Assembly: GCF_021730435.1 (NCBI RefSeq)
Contig: NZ_JABWGX010000022.1
Coordinates: forward strand, 1 to 64,000
From: Xanthobacter agilis
Lineage (GTDB): Bacteria > Pseudomonadota > Alphaproteobacteria > Rhizobiales > Xanthobacteraceae
Length of the DNA: 64,000 nucleotides
Direction: 5' to 3'
Shown in pieces: positions 50,033 through 58,759 of this stretch; the stretch's first letter is position 1, and every line of letters starts with the position of its first letter. A program made the position numbers and the translations under genes. The notes beneath the pieces are model-generated. The model saw only the letters and a program-made list of their open reading frames with translations. It did not search any database and was not told the DNA's origin.

Positions 50033-50803
50033 ATGACCGATGCGTCACTCCCCGGCACGGCCCCGCCCCCGGCCCCCGCTCCGGCGGCGGCCGGAGCCGC
50101 TCCGGCCGAAGAGGTGGTGAAGGGTGGAAAGCAGCTGACCACCTTCTACATCTATGAAGCGCCGGTGCGCCTGTGGCACTGGGTGAACGCCCTGTGCATC
50201 GTGGTGCTGTGCATCACCGGCTACCTGATCGCCTCGCCGTTCCCGACCCTGTCGGGGCAGCCCAGCGACCATTATCTGATGGGCACCATCCGCTTCATCC
50301 ACTTCTCGGCCGGCTACATCTTCGCGGTGGCCTTCATCGGCCGCATCCTGTGGGCGTTCGCGGGCAACACCTATGCCCGCGAACTGTTCACCCTGCCGGT
50401 GTGGAAGAAGAGCTTCTGGCGCGGCTTCTTCACCGAGATCGCGTGGTATGCCTTCCTGAAGCCGCGGCCGATGAAGTTCATGGGGCACAATCCGCTGGCC
50501 CAGACCTTCCTGTTCGTGGTGATGGTGCTTGGCACCATCTTCATGATCTTCACCGGGTTCGCCCTCTATTCGGAAGGCACCGGGCTCGGGAGCTGGCAGA
50601 GCCGCATGTTCGGCTGGGTCATTCCGCTGCTCGGCGGATCGATGCAGGTGCACACGCTGCATCACATCGGCATGTGGGCGATCATCCTGTTCGTCATCGT
50701 CCACGTCTACACGGTGATCCGCGAGGACATCATGAGCCGCCAGACCATGATTTCCGCTATCACCAACGGCTACCGCAGCTTCCGCGACAACGATCCGGAC
50801 TGA
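50033..50803 (+). CDS. hupC: Hydrogenase cytochrome b subunit HupC
   Basis: A 256-residue membrane di-heme cytochrome b that passes electrons from HupS to the quinone pool. Four membrane helices are evident (LWHWVNALCIVVLCITGYLI; FIHFSAGYIFAVAFIGRILW; QTFLFVVMVLGTIFMIFTGF; IGMWAIILFVIVHVYTVIRE). Histidines at the starts and ends of helices (LWHW, IHFS, HHIGMW, VHVY) fit the heme ligands. About 30 Pro/Ala-rich residues precede the family start. Confidence 0.95.
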   Translation: MTDASLPGTAPPPAPAPAAAGAAPAEEVVKGGKQLTTFYIYEAPVRLWHWVNALCIVVLCITGYLIASPFPTLSGQPSDHYLMGTIRFIHFSAGYIFAVAFIGRILWAFAGNTYARELFTLPVWKKSFWRGFFTEIAWYAFLKPRPMKFMGHNPLAQTFLFVVMVLGTIFMIFTGFALYSEGTGLGSWQSRMFGWVIPLLGGSMQVHTLHHIGMWAIILFVIVHVYTVIREDIMSRQTMISAITNGYRSFRDNDPD

Positions 50804-51061
50804 GCCGCGAGGCAGGCCGACTGAAACCGGGGCGCGGCGCAAGCCGCGCCCTTTTCATTTGCGCCCCCCGCCCCTTCCGCCCCTTCCATCGGCCCAAGGC
50901 CGCCCCCTGGCACCATCGCGGCGCGCGCCTCGAATCCGGAATTATACTTTCCGCTTTATGGACAAATCGACCATAATCATTCCAACTGTCGCCGGACCGC
51001 CACGGTGGCGGTATGCAATGGCATCTCGAACGATCAACGCATTATCAGCCACGCGGCCGAC
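50804..51061. other. Spacer between hupC and the hupD promoter
   Basis: Carries a G/C-rich stretch after the hupC stop (GGGGCGCGGCGCAAGCCGCG with CCC following, a likely partial terminator) and an AT-richer part from about 50940. A short dyad ATGG-N9-CCAT lies near 50957-50974. No gene recognised. Confidence 0.4.
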
Positions 51062-51091
51062 TGGCACAGTCTTTGAATTGATCCAATTCAA
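51062..51091 (+). promoter_or_regulatory. Candidate hupD promoter: sigma54-like element overlapping an FNR/FixK-like box
   Basis: TGGCAC-AGTCT-TTGA (51062-51076) has a perfect -24 half and TTGA in place of TTGC, the same deviation as before fdxN. Overlapping it, TTGAT-CCAA-TTCAA (51078-51091) matches the FNR/FixK box TTGAT-N4-ATCAA at nine of ten defined bases. Together they form the larger dyad TTGAATTG-ATC-CAATTCAA. The hupD ATG is 52 bases downstream. FNR-type control of hydrogenase maturation genes is known in rhizobia. Confidence 0.5.
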
Positions 51092-51142
51092 TTCAGGCGG
51101 CGCCAGACCGCCGCGGGAGGGTAAGGCGTAGGAGGGGGTGGT

Positions 51143-51766
51143 ATGTCCGACCAAGGTATACACGCGCGCATCCTCGTGCTCGGCATCGGCAACATCTTGT
51201 GGGCCGACGAGGGCTTTGGCGTCCGCGTGCTGGAAGCGCTCGATCGCGACCATGTCTTCCCCGAGCATGTCACCCTGCTCGACGGCGGCACCCAGGGACT
51301 CTACCTCCTGCCCTATCTGGAAGACGCGGAAGGCGTCGTCATCATCGACGCCGTGGATTACGGCCTTGCCCCCGGCACCCTCCACATCCTGGTCGATGAC
51401 GAAGTGCCCGCCGTGCTCGCCAGCCGCAAGGTCAGCCTGCATCAAACCGGTTTTCAGGAAATCCTGGGCCTGCTCACCCTGCGCGGCCACACGCCGACGC
51501 GCATCGTGCTGGTCGGCGTGCAGCCGGAGCGGCTGGACGATTACGGCGGCGGCCTCACGGCCACCGTGGCGGCCCAGGTGGAGGCCGCGGCCGCCAAGGT
51601 GCTCAAGGTGCTGCGCGCCGATTTCAACGTCTGGGTCACCGAGCGCGAGGAGACGCCCGAAGGGCTGCTTGCCGCGCCCATCGCCCGCGACCCTTACGAA
51701 TCCGAGCGCCCCAGCGCCGAGGACGCGTGCCGCATCGGCGATCCGCGCATTCTCACCCGCTCCTGA
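51143..51766 (+). CDS. hupD: Hydrogenase maturation endopeptidase HupD
   Basis: A 207-residue protease that removes the C-terminal tail of HupL after nickel insertion. Nickel-sensing residues are in LGIGNILWADEGFGVRVLE, IIDAVDYG and KVSLHQTGFQE, equivalent to the Glu, Asp and His of E. coli HybD. Length is normal. It begins the maturation block after a 339-base gap from hupC. Confidence 0.95.
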   Translation: MSDQGIHARILVLGIGNILWADEGFGVRVLEALDRDHVFPEHVTLLDGGTQGLYLLPYLEDAEGVVIIDAVDYGLAPGTLHILVDDEVPAVLASRKVSLHQTGFQEILGLLTLRGHTPTRIVLVGVQPERLDDYGGGLTATVAAQVEAAAAKVLKVLRADFNVWVTEREETPEGLLAAPIARDPYESERPSAEDACRIGDPRILTRS

Positions 51767-51790
51767 AGCGCCCTCGAAGGATCGCAGATC

Positions 51791-52123
51791 ATGTGCCTCG
51801 GCCTTCCCATGCGCATTGATGCCACCGATGGCACGTTCGCGGTCTGCTCGGCGGCGGGCCGCACCGAGCGGGTGGACCTGATCCTCGTGCCCGAGGCGCG
51901 GGCGGGCGACCATGTGCTGGTGTTCCAGGGCACCGCCCGCCGCCTGCTCGATGGGGAGGAGGCCCGCCTTATCACCGAAGCCCTCGACGGCGTGGCCGCC
52001 GTGATGGCGGGCACCGCCGATACCGCCCTCATCGACCGCGCCTTCGCCGATCTCGCCAACCGCGAGCCGGAACTGCCGCCCCATCTCGCCGCCGCTTACG
52101 CCGCCGGCCGAAAGGAAGCCTGA
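51791..52123 (+). CDS. hupF: HypC/HupF-family hydrogenase chaperone HupF
   Basis: A 110-residue HypC-family protein with the invariant second-residue cysteine (MCLGLPMRIDA). It carries a 35-residue C-terminal extension (ALIDRAFADLANREPELPPH) that HypC lacks and that is typical of HupF. HupF is thought to protect HupL, chiefly under oxygen. The stop shares its last base with the hupG start. Confidence 0.92.
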   Translation: MCLGLPMRIDATDGTFAVCSAAGRTERVDLILVPEARAGDHVLVFQGTARRLLDGEEARLITEALDGVAAVMAGTADTALIDRAFADLANREPELPPHLAAAYAAGRKEA

Positions 52124-52518
52124 TGTCTCAGGACGCGCTCCACCCCCTCGTGCGCCGCCTGCTCACCGAGCGCGCCTATGCCTGGCTTGAAACCGCGGAA
52201 GAGGCGTCCGGGCTCGATGCCCGCGACCTGTTCGTGCTGCTGCCGGCCCATGGCAAGGCCCATCTGGAGAGCCCCGACATCGCCGTGGTGCTGCCCGAGC
52301 TGGTGCAGGCCCTGGGTGGGGCGGAGCGCATCGGCGGCGCCGTTGCCGGCCCCAAGGCCGAAGCCAGCTATCGCGAGGCGCTGAACCTCGCATTGCCGGC
52401 CATCGTGGTGCTGCGCGGCGGGGTGCCGCTTGGCGCCATCTCCCGCATGCGGGACTGGGACGAATATCTCGACCGCCTCGGCGCGCTCCTCGGCGCGCCC
52501 TCCACCGTCACGCATTAA
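52123..52518 (+). CDS. hupG: Hydrogenase accessory protein HupG (HyaE-like)
   Basis: A 131-residue thioredoxin-fold protein of the HupG/HyaE family (LPAHGKAHLESPDIAVVLPE; NLALPAIVVLRGGVPLGAIS). It lacks a CxxC redox pair, as usual for this family, and helps process the small subunit before export. Overlaps hupF by one base. Confidence 0.88.
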   Translation: MSQDALHPLVRRLLTERAYAWLETAEEASGLDARDLFVLLPAHGKAHLESPDIAVVLPELVQALGGAERIGGAVAGPKAEASYREALNLALPAIVVLRGGVPLGAISRMRDWDEYLDRLGALLGAPSTVTH

Positions 52519-52546
52519 GCCGCCGCGCCCGCCGACAGGTTCGTCG

Positions 52547-52582
52547 CGAAAGGTTCGCTTCGAAAGGTCTGCCTCGAAAGGT
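52547..52582 (+). repeat. Three CGAAAGGT repeats at 14-base period before hupH
   Basis: CGAAAGGT occurs at 52547-52554, 52561-52568 and 52575-52582. The AAAGG within each resembles a ribosome-binding site; the last copy is nine bases before the ATG at 52591. Confidence 0.7.
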
Positions 52583-52590
52583 CCATGCCG

Positions 52591-53442
52591 ATGTCCTCCA
52601 GCCCCTTCGCCACCCAGGCCCCCATCGGCTTCGGCCCCGGCAGCCAGTCCAGCGCCGAGGATGAGGGGCTCGCCTATCTGCCCATGCCGTCCGGCATGCG
52701 CACCTTCGAGGCCCACCTGCCGGAGGTGGAGGACAAGGCCCGGTTCGCCCCTGCCCTGGCGGCGCTGAACGACATTCTGGCCGCGCTCCGGGGCTGGACG
52801 CCGGGCGCCAGCATCACCGTTCCGCTCGGCCATCTGGACCCAGCCAATCTCGCCCTGGTGGACGAGACCCTGGGCGAGGGCGAGGTGGCGGTGAAAGTCA
52901 CGGCCCCCGGCCGCGCCATGGCGATCCAGGAGGCGACCTTCGCCGGCGTCTGGCGCCTGTCCGGCTCGGAAGGGGCGGACCGGGTGGAAGTGTCGGCCTT
53001 CCCACGCGGGGCCATCCTGCGCGCCCATGACGAGACCTGGGCCATCGACACCGCCCGCCTCGCCGAGATCGACGGCCCCGGCATCTTCAACGCACCCACC
53101 CTTCTGGTGGAGATCGACCACCGCGCCCGGACCCGCGCCGAGGGCGGCGCGCCCCACGTCATCAACCTGTCGCTACTGCCGCACACGCCGGAGGACCTGG
53201 CCCTGCTCGACGCCAAGCTGGGCCAGGGGGCAACCGTGGTGCTCTCGCGCGGCTATGGCAATTGCCGCATCGACGCCGCCGCGCTGAAGGGCGTGTGGCG
53301 GGTGCGGTTCTACAATTCCACCGACATTCTCATCCTCGACACCATCGAGATCTGCGATGTGCCGGAAGTCGCCTGCGCGGCGGCGGAGGACATCGCCGAT
53401 TCCGCCGAGCGGCTGGTCGAAGTGCTCGAAGCGGTGGCGTGA
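52591..53442 (+). CDS. hupH: Hydrogenase accessory protein HupH (HyaF-like)
   Basis: A 283-residue protein of the HupH/HyaF family, needed to mature the small subunit HupS. Recognisable blocks are YLPMPSGMRTFEAHLPEVED, LLVEIDHRARTRAEGGAPHV and the C-terminal GYGNCRIDAAALKGVWRVRF. The ATG at 52591 sits nine bases after AAAGG; another ATG two codons earlier is possible. An unusual run of three CGAAAGGT repeats precedes it. Confidence 0.9.
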   Translation: MSSSPFATQAPIGFGPGSQSSAEDEGLAYLPMPSGMRTFEAHLPEVEDKARFAPALAALNDILAALRGWTPGASITVPLGHLDPANLALVDETLGEGEVAVKVTAPGRAMAIQEATFAGVWRLSGSEGADRVEVSAFPRGAILRAHDETWAIDTARLAEIDGPGIFNAPTLLVEIDHRARTRAEGGAPHVINLSLLPHTPEDLALLDAKLGQGATVVLSRGYGNCRIDAAALKGVWRVRFYNSTDILILDTIEICDVPEVACAAAEDIADSAERLVEVLEAVA

Positions 53443-53449
53443 GGGCATC

Positions 53450-54358
53450 ATGGCAACATCGCTGTTTCCCCCATCCAGCTTCGAGGGCTCCTACCTCGGC
53501 GATCGCGCCCGGCTCTCGCCCGCCGCGCGGCTCGAGTGCAAGGTGTGCTGGCACGTCTACGACCCGGCCGAAGGCTGCGAGGCGTGGCAGGTGCCCCCCG
53601 GCACCGCCTTCAACGATCTGCCCGACCACTGGCGCTGCCCGGTGTGCGATGGCGCGCGCGACCAGTTCATGGTGCTCGACGGCGGCGCCGCCGGCACCTC
53701 CGCCGTGCGGTTGGAACCGACGCCGGAAGACGCCGCGCTCGCCCGCACCCTGGCCACCGCGCCGGGACGGTTCGAGGCGGTGTTCCAGGAGATCCACGCC
53801 GCGCGCATGAAGGGCGTGCCGTTCGTGAACGGCGCCCTGTCGGTGAAGGCGGTCGGCTTCCGCGCCCATGAAGGGCGGGTGGTCGGCGTGCTGGTGACCC
53901 CCTGGTTCATGAACATCATCCTGCTGCCGGCCCTCGGCGAGGACTGGTCCGGCCTGCCCACCGGCACCCGCGAGGAGATCGCCTTCCCCTCCGGCGCCTA
54001 CGAGTTTCTCTCCGCCGAGCGCCCGGAAACCGGGCCCTACAAAGCCTGCTCCCTGTTCTCCCCCATGTTCGACTTCTCCTCCATGCTCCAGGCGGTGGAG
54101 ACGGCCGAGGCGGTGATCCCGTCCCTGCTCGATCCCGCCAACCGCGCGGAGGGCACCCGCTCCGGCGAGATCCGCCGCCGCGCCGAGGCCGACGCCGCCC
54201 GCGCCGCCGAACAGGAGCGCGCGGCCGAGGACGACACCGCGCCGGCGGGTCCGCCGACCGCCCTGTCGCGGCGCGCCATGATCTTCGGGCCGGGCCTCGC
54301 GGCGCACGACGAGCCGGCGGCGCCCGCCGCCGGGGCCGGGACGGACACCCGGCCATGA
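53450..54358 (+). CDS. hupIJ: Fused rubredoxin (HupI) and HupJ/HybE chaperone
   Basis: A 302-residue protein joining two proteins that are separate in many rhizobia. Residues about 25-75 are rubredoxin with both CxxC iron motifs (CKVCWHVYDPAEG and WRCPVCDGARDQF). Residues about 85-240 match HupJ/HybE (FEAVFQEIHAARMKGVPFVN, GVLVTPWFMNIILLPALGED, ACSLFSPMFDFSSM). The tail is Ala/Glu-rich. The ATG at 53450 has GAGG upstream; the earlier open frame is a shadow of hupH. Both parts act in HupS maturation, so fusion makes functional sense. The stop overlaps hupK as ATGA. Confidence 0.9.
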   Translation: MATSLFPPSSFEGSYLGDRARLSPAARLECKVCWHVYDPAEGCEAWQVPPGTAFNDLPDHWRCPVCDGARDQFMVLDGGAAGTSAVRLEPTPEDAALARTLATAPGRFEAVFQEIHAARMKGVPFVNGALSVKAVGFRAHEGRVVGVLVTPWFMNIILLPALGEDWSGLPTGTREEIAFPSGAYEFLSAERPETGPYKACSLFSPMFDFSSMLQAVETAEAVIPSLLDPANRAEGTRSGEIRRRAEADAARAAEQERAAEDDTAPAGPPTALSRRAMIFGPGLAAHDEPAAPAAGAGTDTRP

Positions 54359-55398
54359 CCCATTCCCCCCGCCCCGGCACCACCCTCCAGCGCCTGACCA
54401 TCGTGTGCGATCCCGCGCACGGGTCTCAGCCCTGGCGCTTCGTGCGTGAGGCGGGGGTGGACCCGGCGCGGACGCTGGAGGGCCGACCGGTGGAGGAGGC
54501 CGCCGGCCTCGCGCCGCGCATCTTCAACCTGTGCGGGGCCGCCCACGGTTATGCCGCCGCGCGCGCCCTGGGCTTCGCCGCCGTGGCGGATGCACCGGCC
54601 ATGGCCCGCGAAAGCGTGCGCGACCATGCCCTCGCCATTTTCCACACCTGGCCCGGCCTGCTCGGCGGCGCGCCCGATCGCGACGCCCTGCGCGCCCTAT
54701 CGCAGCCCGGCCCGGAGGGGGCGGCGGCCTTGCGGCGGGCCTTGGTGGGTGCGCGCCTGCCCGATCGCGACTTCGGGAACCTGTCGTGCGCCGCGCTCGG
54801 GGCCTGGCTCTGCGCCGGGGAGACCGCCACCGCCCGCATCCTCAGCCGGCTGCGGCGCGAGGTGGACCCGGCCGAAGGCCGCGCCGGCCTACCCGAGCTG
54901 ACCACCGTCGATCTGGCGCGGGCGCTTGAGAGCGCCGCGCCGGACGATGCCCCCCTGGCCCTGCGCGAGACCGGCGCCCTGAGCCGCATGGCCGGCACGC
55001 CGCTGTTCGCGGCCCTGATCGCGGCCGAAGGGCCGAGCCTGTTCGTGCGGCTGCTGGCGCGCCTCGCCGACCTGCTGGCGCTGCTGGAGGCGCCCCCCCA
55101 AGCTGCGCCCACTGCCTCAGCGCCCACCCGCGACGCGCCCGAGGGGCTGGGCTTTGCCGATGCCGCGCGGGGACTTCTCGGCCATGGCGCGCGCGTGGAT
55201 GGGGGCCGGGTATCGCGCTATCGCATCCTCTCCCCCAGCGCCTGGAACCTCGCGCCCGGCGGCCTGCTGGAGCGCGCCATCGCCGCGCTCGATCCGTCCG
55301 GCGCCCAGGCGCAGCTGTTGGCGCACTTCCTGGTGTCGGCGATCAATCCCTGCGTGCCGGTGCGCCTCGACGTCACGGGAGCGCTGCGGCATGCATGA
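54355..55398 (+). CDS. hupK: Hydrogenase accessory protein HupK
   Basis: A 347-residue protein of the HupK family, a degenerate relative of the large subunit proposed as a scaffold for assembling the NiFe cofactor. The region IFNLCGAAHGYAAARALGF matches the first Ni motif of HupL (RICGVC...H) with only one of the two cysteines kept. The C-terminal AINPCVPVRLDV recalls the second motif, again with one cysteine. The stop overlaps the hypA start by eight bases. Confidence 0.88.
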   Translation: MTHSPRPGTTLQRLTIVCDPAHGSQPWRFVREAGVDPARTLEGRPVEEAAGLAPRIFNLCGAAHGYAAARALGFAAVADAPAMARESVRDHALAIFHTWPGLLGGAPDRDALRALSQPGPEGAAALRRALVGARLPDRDFGNLSCAALGAWLCAGETATARILSRLRREVDPAEGRAGLPELTTVDLARALESAAPDDAPLALRETGALSRMAGTPLFAALIAAEGPSLFVRLLARLADLLALLEAPPQAAPTASAPTRDAPEGLGFADAARGLLGHGARVDGGRVSRYRILSPSAWNLAPGGLLERAIAALDPSGAQAQLLAHFLVSAINPCVPVRLDVTGALRHA

Positions 55399-55732
55399 GA
55401 TGGCCCTGTGCGAAAGCCTCCGCAGCGCGCTGGAAGAGGCCGCGCGGACGCAGAATTTCTCGAAGGTCACGCGGGTCCGCCTGGCCGTCGGCCGCTTCGC
55501 CGGGGTCGAGGTGGAGGCGCTGCGGTTCGGCTTCGACGTGGTGATGAAGGGCTCGCTGGCGGAGGGCGCGGACCTCGTCGTGCTCGACGAGCCCGGCACC
55601 GCCTGGTGCTTCGGCTGCAACGACACGGTGCCGCTCGCCCATCGGCTCGACCCCTGCCCCAAGTGCGGCGGCGAACGCCTGCTGCCCAACGGCGGCACTG
55701 AAATGACCATCAAAGACCTGGAGGTGATGTGA
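55391..55732 (+). CDS. hypA: Hydrogenase nickel incorporation protein HypA
   Basis: A 113-residue nickel chaperone. The N-terminal [10 protein letters not shown] holds the nickel-binding His2 and Glu3. The zinc site is two CxxC pairs (CFGCNDTV and CPKCGGERL). The upstream open frame is a shadow of hupK. Its stop overlaps the hypB start (TGATG). HypA and HypB together insert nickel into HupL. Confidence 0.95.
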   Translation: MHEMALCESLRSALEEAARTQNFSKVTRVRLAVGRFAGVEVEALRFGFDVVMKGSLAEGADLVVLDEPGTAWCFGCNDTVPLAHRLDPCPKCGGERLLPNGGTEMTIKDLEVM

Positions 55733-56955
55733 TGTGCACGGTTTGCGGCTGCGGCGGCGACGGCGCCACCATTTCCGAGGCCCACGGCCCACACGGGACG
55801 CATGAGCATGGGACGCATGAGCACGGGGCGCATGAGCACCAGCATGCTCATGGACACGAGCATGGCGCGCACACGCATACCCATGCGGACGGCACCACCC
55901 ACAGCCATCCCCACAACCACCACGACGACCATCACCACGATGACGCGCGCGGCCATGCGCAGGAGCACGGCGCTACGGGCGACGATCACGATGCAGTGAC
56001 CAAGCCGGGCGGACCGGTGTACAGTCGGGCGCAGGACATTCCTCCAGCCTCCGCGCCGCAGCATGCATCTCGCTCTCACGCTCATCACGGCGGCCATCAC
56101 CACCCTGACGATCATCGTCATCATGGTGGTGATCACCCGCCGGCGCCGACCCTCGACTACGGACAGGGCCCCGCACGGGCTCACGCACCCGGTCTCAGCC
56201 AAGCCCGAATGGTCGAGATCGAAACCTCAATCCTCGCCAAAAACGACGGCTACGCCGCAGATAACCGGTCCCGCCTGGAAGCCGCCGGGATCCTCGCGCT
56301 CAATCTCCTCTCCGGCCCGGGGGCGGGCAAGACCACGCTCCTCGTCGAAACGCTGAAGGCGGTCGCCGCCCGCGTTCCCTGCGCCGTCATCGAAGGCGAC
56401 CAGCAGACCGACAACGACGCCGCGCGCATCCGCGCCGTCGGCGTGCCGGCGGTGCAGATCAACACCGGCAAGGGCTGCCACCTCGACGCCCACATGGTCG
56501 GCCATGCGCTGGAAAAGCTGCCCCTGCCGGAAGGCGGCGTGCTGTTCATCGAGAATGTGGGCAACCTCGTCTGCCCCGCCGCCTTCGACCTTGGGGAAGC
56601 CCGCCGCGTGACCCTGATCTCGGTCGCGGAGGGGGACGACAAACCCCTGAAATATCCCGACATCTTCGAGAGCGCCGACCTTGTGCTCATCACCAAGGCC
56701 GACCTTGCGCCCCATGTGGACGCGGACCTTGCCACGCTGGAGCGCAACATTGCCCGCGTGAATCCCCAAGCCGAGATCCTGCACGTGTCCGCCCGCGGCG
56801 ATGGGGGGCTCGCCAGCTGGATCGCCTGGCTCGACGGGGCGCGCGCCGCCCGCCTCGACGCCCTCGCCGCGGCAGCCGAAGCCCGCGCCCGAACGCTCCG
56901 CGCCGCCGCCGGCGTGCTGCGGCCGGTGTCGGCCGCCCAGGCGAAGGACGCCTGA
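55732..56955 (+). CDS. hypB: Hydrogenase nickel incorporation GTPase HypB with extended His-rich region
   Basis: A 407-residue protein; the family core is about 220-290. The N-terminal [11 protein letters not shown] is the high-affinity nickel motif (CxxCGC). Residues about 18-150 contain roughly 38 histidines in two blocks, then the SIMIBI GTPase with Walker [24 protein letters not shown] and the nickel/zinc Cys-His at [12 protein letters not shown]; the G4 motif is TKAD. The His-rich region can store nickel as well as deliver it. The ATG at 55732 is preferred to a GTG one codon earlier because GAGGTG lies upstream. Confidence 0.95.
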   Translation: MCTVCGCGGDGATISEAHGPHGTHEHGTHEHGAHEHQHAHGHEHGAHTHTHADGTTHSHPHNHHDDHHHDDARGHAQEHGATGDDHDAVTKPGGPVYSRAQDIPPASAPQHASRSHAHHGGHHHPDDHRHHGGDHPPAPTLDYGQGPARAHAPGLSQARMVEIETSILAKNDGYAADNRSRLEAAGILALNLLSGPGAGKTTLLVETLKAVAARVPCAVIEGDQQTDNDAARIRAVGVPAVQINTGKGCHLDAHMVGHALEKLPLPEGGVLFIENVGNLVCPAAFDLGEARRVTLISVAEGDDKPLKYPDIFESADLVLITKADLAPHVDADLATLERNIARVNPQAEILHVSARGDGGLASWIAWLDGARAARLDALAAAAEARARTLRAAAGVLRPVSAAQAKDA

Positions 56956-56956
56956 G

Positions 56957-58426
56957 ATGATCCGCCGCCCCGCGCTCCTGGTGGTGGACGATGAGCCGCG
57001 CTCGGTGGAGGTCATCGCCCGCGTGCTCGATGAAGAGTTCGACGTCTTCACCGCGCACGACGCGGACGAGGCCCGCCGCATTCTGGAGAACGAGTGGATC
57101 CAGGTGATCTTCTGCGACCAGCGCATGCCCGGCACCTCGGGCGTGGTGCTGCTGACGGAGGTGCGCGAGCGGTGGCCGGACATCCTGCGCATCATCGTCA
57201 CCGGCTACAGCGAGCCGGAGGACATGATCGGCGCCATCAACGCCGCCGGCATCTACCAGTTCATTCCCAAGCCCTGGCATCCGGACCAGCTGCTGCTGGC
57301 CGCCCGCAATGCCGCCCACCTGTTCGCGCTGCAGCGCGAGCATGAGCGGCTCAGCCTGGAAATGAAGCTCTCCGCCGCCACCGCCGAGGCGCGGCTCGCC
57401 GCGCAGCGGGAGCGGGTGGCGCAGATCTTCCATTTCGACACCCTGATCCGCGCCCCCGGCAGCCCCCTGTCGCAGACCTGCGCGCGCGCCGCGCAGGTGG
57501 CCACCTTCGACGTGCCGGTGCTGATCCACGGCGAGACCGGCACCGGCAAGGAACTGCTGGCGCGCGCCATCCATTATTCCAGCCTGCGCTCGGACCGGCC
57601 GTTCTTCGCCGTCAATTGCGGGGCGATCCCGGACGATCTGCTTGAATCCGAGCTGTTCGGCCACAAGAAGGGGTCATTCACCGGCGCCCACGTGACCCGC
57701 ATCGGCCTGCTCGACCAGGCGGACGGCGGCACCATCCTGCTCGACGAGATCGGCGACATCTCCCCCGCCTTCCAGGTGAAGCTGCTGCGTTTCCTGCAAG
57801 AGGGCGAAATCCGCCCGGTCGGCTCCAACGAGTCCAAGCGGGTCAACGTGCGCGTGCTCGCCGCCACCCATCGCGACCTTCATGGCGAGGTGGGGCGGGG
57901 CAGGTTCCGGGAGGATCTCTACTATCGCCTGTGCGCCATGGTGCTCACCCTGCCGCCCCTGCGCGCGCGGCGCAGCGACATTCCGGTGCTGGCGCAGAGC
58001 ATCCTCGACGCCCTGAGCGCCCAGCACGGCAAGCGCGCCAAGGGCTTCAGCGCGGAAGCGCTGGGCTGCATGACCGCCTATGACTGGCCCGGCAACGTGC
58101 GCGAACTGCAAAACGAAGTCACCCGCATGCTGGTGCTGGCGGAACGCGACGTGCTCGGGGCCGACCTGCTCTCGCCCCATGTGCTGCGCGTCGCCGCCGC
58201 CACCACCGCCAAGGCGGAACCGGAGATCATCGCCTTGCCGGACAGCGGCCCGCTGAAGGACCGCATTGAGCGGATGGAAGCCTCCATCCTCACCGAAACC
58301 CTGGTGCGCTGCCGCTGGAACAAGAGCCGCGCGGCGGAGGAGCTGGGCCTGTCGCGGGTGGGCTTGCGCGCCAAGCTCGACCGCTACGGCATCGCCCGCG
58401 GCGCCACCTTCGCCAATTCGCACTGA
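56957..58426 (+). CDS. hoxA: Sigma54-dependent response regulator HoxA (HupR-like)
   Basis: A 489-residue NtrC-type activator. The receiver domain has the phosphorylation Asp in VIFCDQRMPGTSG and the Lys in FIPKPW. A helical linker leads to the AAA+ domain: GETGTGKE, the sigma54 loop GSFTGA (Ala to Ser against the usual GAFTGA), and LLDEIGDI. The C-terminal Fis-type helix-turn-helix is RWNKSRAAEELGLSRVGLRA. Located between hypB and hypC, it should activate the hupS promoter at 46961. HoxA/HupR proteins often act in the unphosphorylated state. No cognate kinase is in the window. Confidence 0.93.
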   Translation: MIRRPALLVVDDEPRSVEVIARVLDEEFDVFTAHDADEARRILENEWIQVIFCDQRMPGTSGVVLLTEVRERWPDILRIIVTGYSEPEDMIGAINAAGIYQFIPKPWHPDQLLLAARNAAHLFALQREHERLSLEMKLSAATAEARLAAQRERVAQIFHFDTLIRAPGSPLSQTCARAAQVATFDVPVLIHGETGTGKELLARAIHYSSLRSDRPFFAVNCGAIPDDLLESELFGHKKGSFTGAHVTRIGLLDQADGGTILLDEIGDISPAFQVKLLRFLQEGEIRPVGSNESKRVNVRVLAATHRDLHGEVGRGRFREDLYYRLCAMVLTLPPLRARRSDIPVLAQSILDALSAQHGKRAKGFSAEALGCMTAYDWPGNVRELQNEVTRMLVLAERDVLGADLLSPHVLRVAAATTAKAEPEIIALPDSGPLKDRIERMEASILTETLVRCRWNKSRAAEELGLSRVGLRAKLDRYGIARGATFANSH

Positions 58427-58446
58427 CGCGAACAAGGAGAGCCACC

Positions 58447-58749
58447 ATGTGCCTCGGCATTCCAGGACGCATCGTCGCCGTCGCCGACGAAGAGGCCATG
58501 CTGTGCGTGGTGGATGTCTCCGGCGTCCGCCGCACGGTGGACGTGGTGTGCGTGGCCACGCCCGACGCGCCGCTCGACACCCTCGTGGGGCGCTGGGTGC
58601 TGGTGCATGTGGGCTTCGCCATGAGTGTCATCGACGAGGACGAGGCCGCCGCCACCCTCAAGGTGCTGACCGAGATCGGCGAGGCGGCGGCGGAGATGGA
58701 GGCGCTGGCCAGCGGCAGCCTCGATCCCCTCGCCACGCCCGCGGCATAG
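58447..58749 (+). CDS. hypC: Hydrogenase maturation chaperone HypC
   Basis: A 100-residue HypC with the essential N-terminal cysteine (MCLGIPGRI) that is exposed after Met removal and binds the Fe(CN)2CO unit together with HypD. The typical block WVLVHVGFAMSVIDEDEA is present. It is a paralogue of HupF at 51791. GGAG precedes the start. Confidence 0.96.
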   Translation: MCLGIPGRIVAVADEEAMLCVVDVSGVRRTVDVVCVATPDAPLDTLVGRWVLVHVGFAMSVIDEDEAAATLKVLTEIGEAAAEMEALASGSLDPLATPAA

Positions 58750-58759
58750 GAGCCTCCCC

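Noticed and set aside
55800-56160. His-rich tract in hypB as assembly artefact or frameshift
   Set aside because: The frame stays open and joins the nickel motif to an intact GTPase, and His-rich HypB proteins are known.
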